DNA of 27,104 bases from an uncultured Clostridia bacterium (GTDB lineage: Bacteria; Bacillota; Clostridia; TANB77; CAG-508): assembly GCA_944388635.1 (NCBI GenBank), contig CALXJN010000016.1, forward strand, positions 1 through 27,104, written 5' to 3'. Positions 14,219-22,245 of this stretch are shown in pieces. A model generated the notes under the pieces. That model was not told the origin of the DNA and did not search any database. It worked only from the letters and a program-made list of their open reading frames with translations. The number at the start of each line of letters is the position of its first letter. The stretch's first letter is position 1. The position numbers were made by a program, and so were the translations under genes.

Positions 14219-15293
14219 TTAACTTTTGTTTTTTACTTGTCCGATTTTCTACAAAAAATATCTTTTTATTTTCATTTTTTAATTCTAGCTTATCTGTACA
14301 AGTTATAATTATTTGAGTATCTTTTACGTCTTCTAAAAAATTTTCTCTTCTTTCTTTGTCTAATTCTGACATAAAATCGTCTAATAAAAGTATTGGTTTT
14401 TCCTCTATTTCTTCTTTTATTATTTCTAGTTCACTTAGCTTTATTGAAAGTATTGCACTTCTATGTTGCCCTTGTGAACCAAAAATTCCTATTTCTTTAT
14501 CATTTATATAAAGTTTTAAATCATCTCTATGAATTCCTTTTCCAGTATATCCTTTTATTATATCTATTTTTCTATTTTTTTCTAATTCTTTAATATATTC
14601 GTCTTTTTCCTTAAACTCAGAAACATATTCTATTTTTATTATTTCTTTATTGTCTGTAATCTTTTTATGTATATCTACTATTTTTTCTTTTATTTTTTCA
14701 ACAAATTCTTTTCTATATTTATAAATTATTTCTGCATATTCTGCCATTTTTTCTTCCCAAATGCTGAGTAATTCTTCATTTTTATTGTCATATTTAATTT
14801 GTTTTAAATAATTATTTCTTTGTTCTAAAACTTTTAAATACATATTCAGATTATATATATATGCTGGTCTTAATTGACTTATCATTACATCCAAAATACG
14901 TCTTCTTTTGGCTGGTCCTTCTTTAAATGTGTATATGTCTTCTGGAGTAAATAATACTATATTTATATTTCCGAGTATATCACTCATTTTTTTTGCTTTT
15001 ATGTCATTTAAAGAAATTATTTTTTTATTAGAAAGTTCTACTTTTACTTTTCCCTCTCTATCTTTTTTTGAATAATTAATTTCAACATTAGAAAAATTTT
15101 TATTTATATTAATAATTTCTTTATCTTTATTTGTTCTATAAGATTTTCCTATCGCACACAAATAAATTGCTTCTATAATATTTGTTTTTCCTTGTGCATT
15201 GTTCCCATAAAAAATATTTATGTTTTTATCAAAACTAATTTCTTGTTCAATATAATTTCTAAAATTAAAAAGTTTAATTTTTTCTATGTACAT
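14219..15293 (-). CDS. recF: DNA replication and repair protein RecF, read through one CGG +1 shift near its C-terminus
   Basis: SMC-like ATPase that helps RecO/RecR load RecA at gaps. Walker A is GNNAQGKT (residues 30-37), the signature is FGSQGQHRSA, and Walker B is LLLDDFMSELD. At codon 351 the zero frame reads AAT CGG ACA and adds a lysine-rich tail to 14199. Skipping C14243 gives VENGQVKNKS and TAA at 14221-14219 (357 aa). RecF proteins usually end in a short x-N-G-x segment of this kind, so the shifted ending is preferred. ATG 15293 is 11 nt after dnaN. The S4-domain gene often found between dnaN and recF is absent. The protein is certain; the tail is the inferred part, and loss of the shift would alter only the last residues. 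Confidence 0.9.
14240..14243 (-). other. CGGA +1 frameshift site 7 (recF, Gly351)
   Basis: GAA AAT CGG ACA in the zero frame. Skipping C14243 gives GAA AAT GGA CAA GTA (E-N-G-Q-V), the usual RecF C-terminal motif, with a stop seven codons on. Weaker than the other sites because the zero frame also stops soon. Confidence 0.65.
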
Positions 15294-15304
15294 ACTTTTT
15301 CCTC

Positions 15305-16423
15305 TTATTCCTGTATTCTTATAGGTAAAATCATATATACATAATCTCCTGTATCTTCAACTGATTTTATTATTGATGGAGATAAGCTACTTCCAAATTC
15401 AACATATATTTCTTCATCTTCTATTGCTTTTAATGCATCTAAGAAATATTTTGGATTGAATCCTACTTCAAGATTCTTCCCTTCTGTTGTTAAAAATATT
15501 TCTTCTTTTGCATCTCCTGCTTGGTTTTTGCACGAAATTACAACTTTTCCAATTTCAACTGAAACTTTTACAGGATATTTTCTTTCTTTTTCAATGCTTG
15601 ACATTGATATTAAGCTTATTCTTTCAAAACATTCTTGAAGTTCTTTTTTATTTGCTCTTATTCTTGTTTCCCAATTTTTTGGTATTACTCTTTCGTAGTC
15701 TAAGAACTCTCCTTCTAATAGTCTTGTAACTATTTTACAATTTTCCATTTCAAATAAAGCTTGATTTTTAGCGATACTTATTTTTATTTTTTCAAATGAA
15801 TCTGATATTATTTTATTTACTTCGTTTAATGTTTTACCTGGAATTACTACTTTAAAATCATTTACACTTTCTTCTAATGCACTACTCTTCCAGCCTAATC
15901 TATATCCGTCAACTGCAACTACATTTATCTTATTATTCTTTACTTCAAAAAGACATCCTGTAAATATAGGTCTATGTGTTTCTGTGCTTACTGCAAATAT
16001 TGTTTTTCTAATCATATCTTTTAATGTATTTTGTTCAAGTTCTACCCAGTTTTCCTCATTAATTGTTGGAAGTTCTGGAAATTCTAAAGGATTCATTGTT
16101 GCGAGTTTATAAAGTGAACCTTCACATTCAATTACTAGAAGTTCTTTTTCATCTACAGTAATTGATATATCTGTATCTGGTAACTTTCTTATTATCTCAC
16201 TAAATACTGTTGCTGTTACTACTGTATTTCCTTGTTCTAATACTTCACAATCTATAACGTATTCTATACCTAATTCTAAATCATATGTTGTTAATTTTAC
16301 TTGATTATCATTTGTTTGAATAAGTATACCTTCTAATATAGGCATTGTTGTTTTAGAAGATACTCCTCTTACTACGGAATTAATAGCTTTAAGCAAATTT
16401 GCTTTTTCACAAATAAATTTCAT
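15305..16423 (-). CDS. dnaN: DNA polymerase III beta sliding clamp
   Basis: 372 aa forming the usual three repeated clamp folds; two such monomers make the ring that tethers the polymerase. It starts MKFICEKANLLKAINSVVRG, contains HRPIFTGCLFE and VAVDGYRL, and ends YVYMILPIRIQE, the canonical C-terminus whose pocket binds clamp partners. ATG 16423 is chosen for its AAGGAGG site 8-9 nt upstream. The frame continues upstream through the TAG repeat of oriC (as a threonine run) and an in-frame CGG next to the ATG, both outside the gene. First gene after oriC on this side, 11 nt ahead of recF. Confidence 0.98.
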   Translation of the reverse strand: MKFICEKANLLKAINSVVRGVSSKTTMPILEGILIQTNDNQVKLTTYDLELGIEYVIDCEVLEQGNTVVTATVFSEIIRKLPDTDISITVDEKELLVIECEGSLYKLATMNPLEFPELPTINEENWVELEQNTLKDMIRKTIFAVSTETHRPIFTGCLFEVKNNKINVVAVDGYRLGWKSSALEESVNDFKVVIPGKTLNEVNKIISDSFEKIKISIAKNQALFEMENCKIVTRLLEGEFLDYERVIPKNWETRIRANKKELQECFERISLISMSSIEKERKYPVKVSVEIGKVVISCKNQAGDAKEEIFLTTEGKNLEVGFNPKYFLDALKAIEDEEIYVEFGSSLSPSIIKSVEDTGDYVYMILPIRIQE

Positions 16424-16743
16424 CCGCGATTTCCTCCTTTTTAAATATATAATATTTTTAGTAGTAGTAGTAGTAGTCATGTGAATAGTGTGGAAAAGTT
16501 AATCTTTTATTTATATCCGTAGGCTTTAATGCTGTGGATAAAATGTTGATAACTTAGAAGCAAATCCACATCAAAAAATTTTTTTTGTGGAAAATGTAGT
16601 TTTCAACAACTTATAAACACACTATTAACATTTTTGTGTGAATAACTAATGTATTGCTTCCGTAAGAAGAATTACACTTTTACTTTTGTCTTTTTTGAAT
16701 TACAAACAATATTTTTTGTAAAATTAATTTTATATTAGAAATC
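16424..16743. other. Replication origin (oriC), dnaN-dnaA intergenic part
   Basis: 320 bp without genes. DnaA boxes on the plus strand, all as TGTGNATAA or one mismatch: 16489-16497 (TGTGGAAAA), 16533-16541 (TGTGGATAA, perfect), 16544-16552 (TGTTGATAA), 16586-16594 (TGTGGAAAA), 16637-16645 (TGTGAATAA, perfect); TTATAAACA at 16611-16619 is the opposite orientation. An AT-only stretch lies next to dnaN (about 16440-16460), suited to unwinding. Gene orientation diverges around this area, as expected of an origin. Confidence 0.88.
16459..16497 (+). promoter_or_regulatory. DnaA-trio element with adjacent DnaA box
   Basis: Six tandem TAG triplets (16459-16476), 12 nt, then DnaA box 16489-16497, with the AT-rich stretch on the 5' side of the triplets. 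That order (AT-rich, 5'-TAG repeats, box, on one strand) is the arrangement described for DnaA-trios in Bacillus oriC, where DnaA is guided onto single strand. Confidence 0.7.
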
Positions 16744-18087
16744 TCAGTCTTGAGGTTTTAATAAAATGTTTTTCACACAATCCACATTTCTAACTGTTTC
16801 TACATTATGTTGTTTTATTTCTTGTTCAATTTTATTACAAGCATGCATAACTGTTGAATGATCTCTTTTTCCAAAAGAGTTCCCTATGCTCTTATATTGC
16901 ATTTTTGCAACTTCACGGCAGAAATACATTGCTATTTGTCTTGGGTATGCTACTAAATTAGAACGTTTTGAACTATCTAAATCTTCAACAGGAATATTGA
17001 AAAATTTAGCGACAGTTGTTTTTATATATTCTGGAGAAATTGCTTTTTCTCTATGTGCGATTACATCTGCAACTGCTTTTTCAGCAAGTTCTAATGTGAT
17101 TGGGCTATGAGTAAGTGAGGCCATAGCTATAATTTTATTTAATGTACCCTCTAGCTCTCTTATATTAGTGTCTACTTTTGTTGCAATATTTGAAAGAACT
17201 AAGTCATCTATTACGATATTATCAAGTTGAACTTTTTTTCTAAGTATTGCAAGTCTTGTTTCGTAATTTGCAGCAGAAATATCTACTAAAAGTCCCCAAT
17301 CAAATCTTGATTTTAAACGTTCCTCTAAAGGATTAATGTCCTTTGGAGGTTTATCACTTGTAAGCACAATTTGTCCTTTATTTTCGCAAATTGTGTTAAA
17401 AGTATGGAAAAATTCTTCCTGTATCCCCTCTTTACCAGCTATAAATTGAATGTCATCTATTAATAAAACATCAATATTTCTATATTTATTTCTGAAATTT
17501 TCATTTGAATTATCTTTTATTCCATTAATAAATTCATTAGTAAATTTTTCAGAAGTAACATATAATACTTTTTTATTAGGTGTTCTTCTTAAAATTTCAT
17601 TTCCTATCGCATGAAGTAAATGAGTTTTTCCAAGTCCTACACCACCATAGATAAATAATGGATTATATGAGATCCCTGGTGCTTCTGATACTGCAAGTGC
17701 TGCTGCTTGAGCAAACCTGTTATTTTCACCTATTACAAAATTGCCAAAAGTATATTTTGGATTGATATTTGAGCTTTCTAATGTATAAGAAACATGAGTA
17801 ATACCATTGTTTTTTTCATATTCTTCTTTAGTAATCATAATTAGATTATAATCAGTATTAGTTTGGAATATATTCTTAAAACAATTTTTTATTAAAGTTT
17901 CATATGATTTTACCTGTGTAACAAAAAAAGAATCAGGTAAAAGTAAAGTTATATCATTTCCTTCTACTGAAACAATATCAATCGGTGTTATCCAAGTTTC
18001 ATAAGTTATATGACTTACTGCAGTTTTACAAATTTCTTTGAATTTTTCTGTTAAATCTAGATAATTTTTATTGTATTCTTCTTGCAT
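16744..18087 (-). CDS. dnaA: Chromosomal replication initiator protein DnaA
   Basis: 447 aa initiator that binds oriC and opens it. Domain I (1-85) starts ICKTAVSHITYETWI; domain II is short. The AAA+ domain III has Walker A GGVGLGKT (148-155), Walker B LLIDDIQF and sensor-1 LTSDKPP. Domain IV ends with the DNA-binding signature FGKRDHSTVMHAC. ATG 18087 follows CGGAGG by 6 nt; that CGG is outside the coding sequence. A TTGACT-18-TATTAT promoter with two DnaA-box-like sites just upstream of it suggests autoregulation. No in-frame CGG. Confidence 0.98.
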   Translation of the reverse strand: MQEEYNKNYLDLTEKFKEICKTAVSHITYETWITPIDIVSVEGNDITLLLPDSFFVTQVKSYETLIKNCFKNIFQTNTDYNLIMITKEEYEKNNGITHVSYTLESSNINPKYTFGNFVIGENNRFAQAAALAVSEAPGISYNPLFIYGGVGLGKTHLLHAIGNEILRRTPNKKVLYVTSEKFTNEFINGIKDNSNENFRNKYRNIDVLLIDDIQFIAGKEGIQEEFFHTFNTICENKGQIVLTSDKPPKDINPLEERLKSRFDWGLLVDISAANYETRLAILRKKVQLDNIVIDDLVLSNIATKVDTNIRELEGTLNKIIAMASLTHSPITLELAEKAVADVIAHREKAISPEYIKTTVAKFFNIPVEDLDSSKRSNLVAYPRQIAMYFCREVAKMQYKSIGNSFGKRDHSTVMHACNKIEQEIKQHNVETVRNVDCVKNILLKPQD

Positions 18088-18133
18088 AAAATCCTCCGAT
18101 TATTTTTTATATATTTTTGTATTTCATTTATAA

Positions 18134-18199
18134 ATAATATCAAAAAATAGAAAAAAAAGTCAATACGAATGTGGAAAAAATTTAAAGTTATGTGGAAAA
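18134..18199 (-). promoter_or_regulatory. dnaA promoter with upstream DnaA-box-like sites
   Basis: Minus-strand TTGACT (18163-18158), 18-nt spacer, TATTAT (18139-18134). Two TGTGGAAAA sites (18170-18178, 18191-18199) sit directly upstream of the -35. This is the second DnaA-box cluster of a bipartite Firmicutes-type origin and a likely autoregulatory site. Confidence 0.6.
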
Positions 18200-18253
18200 C
18201 AAATAAATAATCTAGATAAATTGCCGATTTCCCTAAGAAAATTTTAAAAATGC

Positions 18254-18283
18254 TTGACAATTCAATATAAATTAATGTATAAT
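18254..18283 (+). promoter_or_regulatory. rpmH promoter
   Basis: TTGACA (18254-18259), 18-nt spacer, TATAAT (18278-18283), 36 nt ahead of the rpmH ATG. Both hexamers match consensus exactly, fitting a highly expressed ribosomal gene. Confidence 0.8.
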
Positions 18284-18319
18284 TTTAATGTTATTTAACC
18301 AATATTTAGGAGGTGCAAA

Positions 18320-18454
18320 ATGAAAAGAACATATCAACCAAAAAAGAGACAAAGACAAAAAGAACATGGTTTCTTAAAAAGAATGAAAACTAGATCTGGT
18401 AGAAATATATTAAAAGCAAGAAGATTAAAAGGTAGAAAAAAATTAAGTGCTTAA
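18320..18454 (+). CDS. rpmH: 50S ribosomal protein L34
   Basis: 44 aa, the standard length. It starts MKRTYQPKKRQRQKEHGFLK, and the rest contains KTRSGRNILKARRLKGRKKL, typical of L34, a basic protein buried in 23S rRNA near the exit tunnel. The GGAGGTG site sits 6 nt before ATG 18320. It is the first gene of the rightward rpmH-rnpA-yidD-yidC-jag run, diverging from dnaA. All arginines are AGA here. A hairpin with a T run follows, so rpmH is probably expressed above the rest. Confidence 0.97.
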   Translation: MKRTYQPKKRQRQKEHGFLKRMKTRSGRNILKARRLKGRKKLSA

Positions 18455-18469
18455 TAAATAAAAAAAATC

Positions 18470-18503
18470 GGACCTAGACATTTGTGTTTTTTAGGTCCTT
18501 TTT
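18470..18503 (+). terminator. Terminator or attenuator after rpmH
   Basis: Stem GGACCTA (18470-18476) / TAGGTCC (18492-18498) with five T after it. It lies between rpmH and rnpA, so it probably lets only part of the transcription into rnpA, matching the different amounts needed. Confidence 0.8.
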
Positions 18504-18535
18504 GAAAGCACGAAAAGATTTAGATGTGATAGTAT

Positions 18536-18874
18536 ATGAAAAAAACAGAAATGCTTAAGAAAAATTATGAGTTTAAAAATGTTTTGAAAAGAGGAAGATA
18601 CATTTCAGGTAACTATATAGAGGCTTTTGTATCTAAAAATTACTTAGAAATAAATAAAATTGGAATTGCTGTTGGCACGAAAATTGCAAAGGCAGTAAAG
18701 AGAAATTATTTAAAGAGAATTATAAAAGAAGCATATAGAATAAATGAGGATAAGGCTGGAATAGGGAAGAGTATAGTATTTTTAGTAAAGAAAAAAGCTG
18801 ATATAGGGGAGATAACTTTTCAAAAAGTAGAAAAAGATGTATTAGAAATCATAGAAAAAGCAGGACAAGCATAA
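18536..18874 (+). CDS. rnpA: Ribonuclease P protein component
   Basis: 112 aa. The protein cofactor of RNase P, which trims tRNA 5' leaders. It has the N-terminal LKKNYEFKNVLKRGRYISG, the Phe/Tyr-rich cleft strand and the family motif KRNYLKRIIKEAYR (RNxxKR) around residues 58-70. No strong ribosome site precedes ATG 18536 or the next Met (18551); the first is kept because it is closest to GATAG. It ends 3 nt before yidD, consistent with translational coupling. No anomalies. Confidence 0.95.
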   Translation: MKKTEMLKKNYEFKNVLKRGRYISGNYIEAFVSKNYLEINKIGIAVGTKIAKAVKRNYLKRIIKEAYRINEDKAGIGKSIVFLVKKKADIGEITFQKVEKDVLEIIEKAGQA

Positions 18875-18877
18875 AGT

Positions 18878-19087
18878 ATGAAAAGTATGTTTATTTATTT
18901 AATAGAGAAATATCAAAAATATATTTCACCAATGCTTGGAAAAAAATGTAGGTTTTATCCTACTTGTTCAGAATATACGAAGCAGGCAATAGAAAAATAT
19001 GGATTATTAAAAGGCGTTTTTTTGGGTTTAAAAAGGATTTTTAGATGTAATCCTTTTTCAAAAGGAGGATATGATCCATTAAAATAA
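18878..19087 (+). CDS. yidD: Membrane protein insertion efficiency factor YidD
   Basis: 69 aa. Matches the DUF37/YidD family: LIEKYQKYISPMLGKKCRFY, PTCSEYTKQAIEKYG, then LKRIFRCNPFSKGGYDP with the conserved cysteines. It is thought to assist YidC in inserting membrane proteins, and it sits in the usual place between rnpA and yidC. Start ATG 18878, 3 nt after the rnpA stop. The N-terminal amphipathic helix should sit at the membrane. Confidence 0.95.
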   Translation: MKSMFIYLIEKYQKYISPMLGKKCRFYPTCSEYTKQAIEKYGLLKGVFLGLKRIFRCNPFSKGGYDPLK

Positions 19088-19101
19088 TACGGAGGAATTA
19101 T

Positions 19102-19944
19102 ATGATTTCATTTTTTGCAAATTTATTTGGATATTTATTGAATTTATTGTATAACTTAGTTCAAAATTATGGGTTAGCTATAATTTTATTCTCTTTAATT
19201 GTAAAAGTTATATTATTACCAATATCAATAAATCAACAAAAAACTTTAAAAAAATCAACAAAAATTCAAGAAGAGATGAAAGTTTTACAGGTAAAATATA
19301 AAAATAATCCAGAAGAATTGCAAAGAGAAACATTCGATTTATATAAAAGAGAAAAAATGAATCCTTTTAGTGGATGCTTTAGTGCAATAATTCAAATAAT
19401 ATTATTGCTTTCAGTATTCTATCTAGTAAGGAGTCCTTTAACATATATGAAAAAAGTAGAACCTCAAATAATAGAAGAATATACAGCAGAAATAAGTGAA
19501 CAATCAGAAAATAGAGATGCATATCCAGAAATCTCAATAATAAGAGAAAAAGCAGCTGAAGATGATAGAGTATATATAAACATGGAATTTTTTGGATTAG
19601 ATTTAAGCAGTATACCTTCAAAAGATTTTTCAAATTGGAAAACATATGTAATTCCAGTGTTATATGTAATTACATCATTCTTATCAATAAGAATAACAAC
19701 AAGTATGCAAAATGGAAAAAAGAAAGAGAAAAGTGCAAATGGTGAAGAACCAAATGAACTTGATATGATGGCACAAACAAATAAAAATATGGCTTTTATG
19801 ATGCCAATTCTTGCAATTTCTATTTCATTTATAGCTCCTTTAGGACTTGCTTTATATTGGCTAACAAACAATATACTTATGATTGCTGAAAAATTAATAT
19901 TAAATGCAGTGTTCAAAAAGAAGGAGGAAGAAGTAAATGCCTGA
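19102..19944 (+). CDS. yidC: Membrane protein insertase YidC/Oxa1 family
   Basis: 280 aa. The Oxa1-type core has hydrophobic segments near residues 5-40, 90-107, 185-205 and 230-270. The first contains GLAIILFSLIVKVILLPISI; where the hydrophilic groove of this family usually has Arg, residue 35 is Lys. The cytoplasmic helical hairpin KKSTKIQEEMKVLQVKYKNN is present. An acidic external loop (about 110-160) is longer than in the simplest versions. There is no lipobox, so it lacks the lipoprotein signal of Bacillus SpoIIIJ. GGAGG lies 8 nt before ATG 19102. Its 3' end overlaps jag by 8 nt. Confidence 0.93.
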   Translation: MISFFANLFGYLLNLLYNLVQNYGLAIILFSLIVKVILLPISINQQKTLKKSTKIQEEMKVLQVKYKNNPEELQRETFDLYKREKMNPFSGCFSAIIQIILLLSVFYLVRSPLTYMKKVEPQIIEEYTAEISEQSENRDAYPEISIIREKAAEDDRVYINMEFFGLDLSSIPSKDFSNWKTYVIPVLYVITSFLSIRITTSMQNGKKKEKSANGEEPNELDMMAQTNKNMAFMMPILAISISFIAPLGLALYWLTNNILMIAEKLILNAVFKKKEEEVNA

Positions 19945-20626
19945 TACAATGATTTTCGAAGGAAAGACAACAAATGAGGCAATAGAAAAAGGGTTAAAAG
20001 AACTTAAGGTTTCAAAAAATGACGTTGAAATAAAAGTAATAGAAAATGATGAAAAAAGAAGTTTCTTTAATATATTAACTCCAAGAGTAGTTAAAGTAGA
20101 AATGAGATTAAAAGAAAGAAAAGAATATAATAAAGAAGAACAAAAAGATGAAAAACAAATAGATAGAGAGGTATTAGAAGAATCAAAAAAAAGAGTAGAA
20201 GACTTTTTGAATCAATTTTTAACTAAAACAATTGGAGAAAATATTGAATATAAATGCAAAATTGAAGAAAATGCAATAAAAATAGTTATAGATGAAAAGA
20301 AAGCAGATTTCTTGATAGGGTATAGGGGAGAAGCTTTAAATGCTATGCAAACTATTTTAAATGCCATTGCGGTTAAAGATATTAATGAAAAAATAAGAGT
20401 AGAATTAGATATTCTAGATTATAGAGAAAAAAGGAAAAAAGCATTAGAAGAGCTTGCAGAAAAATTAGCTAAAAGTGTTATAAGAACAAGAAAATCAATA
20501 ACATTAGAGCCTATGACACCATATGAGAGAAAAATAATACATACAAAGCTACAAAATAATACAAAAGTTAAAACATCAAGTGTTGGAGAAGGCATTCATA
20601 GAAAAGTTGTAATTTCATTAAAATAA
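19937..20626 (+). CDS. jag: RNA-binding protein Jag/KhpB (SpoIIIJ-associated)
   Basis: 229 aa with the three Jag parts in order: Jag-N (1-50, IFEGKTTNEAIEKGLKELK), a charged linker, a KH domain (about 80-150, with FLIGYRGEALNAMQTILNAI, the GxxG-type loop being GYRG) and a C-terminal R3H domain (about 165-229, with LEPMTPYERKIIHTKLQ and GEGIHRKVVI). RNA-binding partner of KhpA in Gram-positives. It begins inside the yidC end, behind GGAGGAAG, so the two are coupled. A terminator follows. Confidence 0.95.
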   Translation: MPDTMIFEGKTTNEAIEKGLKELKVSKNDVEIKVIENDEKRSFFNILTPRVVKVEMRLKERKEYNKEEQKDEKQIDREVLEESKKRVEDFLNQFLTKTIGENIEYKCKIEENAIKIVIDEKKADFLIGYRGEALNAMQTILNAIAVKDINEKIRVELDILDYREKRKKALEELAEKLAKSVIRTRKSITLEPMTPYERKIIHTKLQNNTKVKTSSVGEGIHRKVVISLK

Positions 20627-20640
20627 TTATATAAAATCTA

Positions 20641-20701
20641 AGGTCAAAGTGAGGATTTATATATTCAAAAAAATTTGAATAGTACTTGCTTTGACTTTTT
20701 G
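20641..20701 (+). terminator. Terminator after jag
   Basis: Outer stem GTCAAAG (20643-20649) / CTTTGAC (20689-20695), inner stem TTCAAA/TTTGAA with an A-rich loop, then five T. Ends the rpmH-jag run. Confidence 0.8.
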
Positions 20702-20727
20702 CTATTATAAGATATAAGGAGAAAGTT

Positions 20728-22092
20728 ATGGATACAATAGTTGCAATATCAACAGCAATAGGAAATAGTGGAATAGGAATAATAAGAATGAGTGGGGAAG
20801 AATCTTTCGAAATAATAAAAAAAATATTTAAAACTAAGAAAAAAGAAGTTGACATAAAATCAAATACCATTAATTACGGCTATATCGTCGATAGAGACGA
20901 AATAATTGATGAAGTATTAGTTTCCTTTTTTAAGTCACCAAAATCGTTTACAACGGAAAATATGTGCGAGATAAATTCTCATGGTGGAATAACAATTATG
21001 AATAAAATTCTTGAAATATGTATAAAAAATGGTGCAAGACTTGCTGAGCCTGGTGAATTTACAAAAAGAGCATTTTTAAACGGACGAATAGATTTATCTC
21101 AAGCTGAAGCTATTATTGATGTTATAAATGCAAAAACTGATAAAGAGGCTAAAGCATCTATTAAGCAATTAAATGGCGGTTTATCAGAAAAATTAAATAA
21201 AGTAACAAAAATGATAATGGATGTATTAGTTGATATAGAGACTTCAATTGATTATCCAGAATATGATATAGAAGAAGTTACAAATGTTAGAATATTAAAT
21301 TTAATGGAAGATGTAAAAAAAGAGATAGATGAATTGAGAAAAACATTTGATAACGGAAAAATCTTAAAAGAGGGGATAAATGTTGCAATAATTGGAAAGC
21401 CAAATGCAGGAAAATCATCCTTGTTAAACGCAATATTAAAGGAGGATAGAGCCATTGTTACAGAATATGAAGGGACTACAAGGGATACAATAGAAGAATT
21501 TATCCAAATAGATGGTATTCCTATAAAAATAATTGATACAGCAGGAATAAGAGAAACTGAAAATGTAGTTGAGAAAATAGGAATTAATAAATCTAAAGAA
21601 GCAGCTGATAATGCAGACTTTGTTATAATTATTATAGATTCAAGTAAAAAAATAGAATATGAAGACAAAGAAATATTAGAGACATTAAAAAATAAAAAAG
21701 GTATTATTTTACTTAATAAAAATGATTTAAAACAAGAAATAAAAGAAGAAGAATTGGAAGAATATTCAAATGGTAAAAAGATACTATCAATATCTGCTTT
21801 AAACAAAAAAGGAATAGATGAATTGTTTAAAACAATATCAGATATGTATAAATTTAATGAAATAGAAGTAGATAACAGCTTGACTATAACTAATAATAGA
21901 CATAAAGAAGCTATTAACAATATTCTTATAAATGTTAGTAAGGCAATACAAACAATTAATGACAAAATGCCAATTGATATTATAACTATAAATATAACAA
22001 ATATTTTAACAGAAATTGGAAAAATAACAGGAGAAAGCGTTTCTGAAGATATAATAAATGAGATATTCAAGAAGTTTTGCTTAGGTAAATAA
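20728..22092 (+). CDS. mnmE: tRNA modification GTPase MnmE
   Basis: 454 aa. With MnmG it installs carboxymethylaminomethyl groups on U34 of certain tRNAs. The N-terminal tetrahydrofolate-binding domain (1-118) starts MDTIVAISTAIGNSGIGIIR. The helical domain contains the G domain (about 218-375): G1 GKPNAGKSS, G3 DTAGI, G4 NKND. The C-terminus ends FCLGK, the essential Cys motif. NGRID uses CGA for Arg, showing that CGA is normal here. AAGGAG lies 6 nt before ATG 20728. mnmG follows, 153 nt on, across an inverted repeat. Confidence 0.97.
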   Translation: MDTIVAISTAIGNSGIGIIRMSGEESFEIIKKIFKTKKKEVDIKSNTINYGYIVDRDEIIDEVLVSFFKSPKSFTTENMCEINSHGGITIMNKILEICIKNGARLAEPGEFTKRAFLNGRIDLSQAEAIIDVINAKTDKEAKASIKQLNGGLSEKLNKVTKMIMDVLVDIETSIDYPEYDIEEVTNVRILNLMEDVKKEIDELRKTFDNGKILKEGINVAIIGKPNAGKSSLLNAILKEDRAIVTEYEGTTRDTIEEFIQIDGIPIKIIDTAGIRETENVVEKIGINKSKEAADNADFVIIIIDSSKKIEYEDKEILETLKNKKGIILLNKNDLKQEIKEEELEEYSNGKKILSISALNKKGIDELFKTISDMYKFNEIEVDNSLTITNNRHKEAINNILINVSKAIQTINDKMPIDIITINITNILTEIGKITGESVSEDIINEIFKKFCLGK

Positions 22093-22107
22093 GACTTTGA
22101 CAAAAAG

Positions 22108-22139
22108 AAATATGAAACAATTTTTTCTGTTTCATATTT
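22108..22139. terminator. Perfect 12-bp inverted repeat between mnmE and mnmG
   Basis: AAATATGAAACA (22108-22119) / TGTTTCATATTT (22128-22139), 8-nt T-rich loop. No clear T tract follows on the plus strand, so it may be a weak terminator or an RNA-processing stem. Confidence 0.5.
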
Positions 22140-22245
22140 AACAGAAAAATGGAAAAATAAGGAAATTAAAATTACAAATACTGGAAATTAAATTGGAAGT
22201 AATAGGAAAATTTTACAAAAAAATGAAGAAAGGAATGAACTAGAA

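Noticed and set aside
16424..16480. Upstream extension of dnaN through the TAG repeat, including an in-frame CGG
   Set aside because: The ribosome site and family N-terminus place the start at ATG 16423. The repeat belongs to oriC, so this CGG is not translated and is not counted.
20690..20718. Promoter TTGACT-16-TATAAG before mnmE
   Set aside because: The -35 is part of the jag terminator and the -10 runs into the mnmE ribosome site, leaving no room for a leader.
22108..22139. parS-like site
   Set aside because: TGAAACA and TGTTTCA are present but inside-out relative to the parS palindrome and separated by 8 nt. No true parS was seen in the window.
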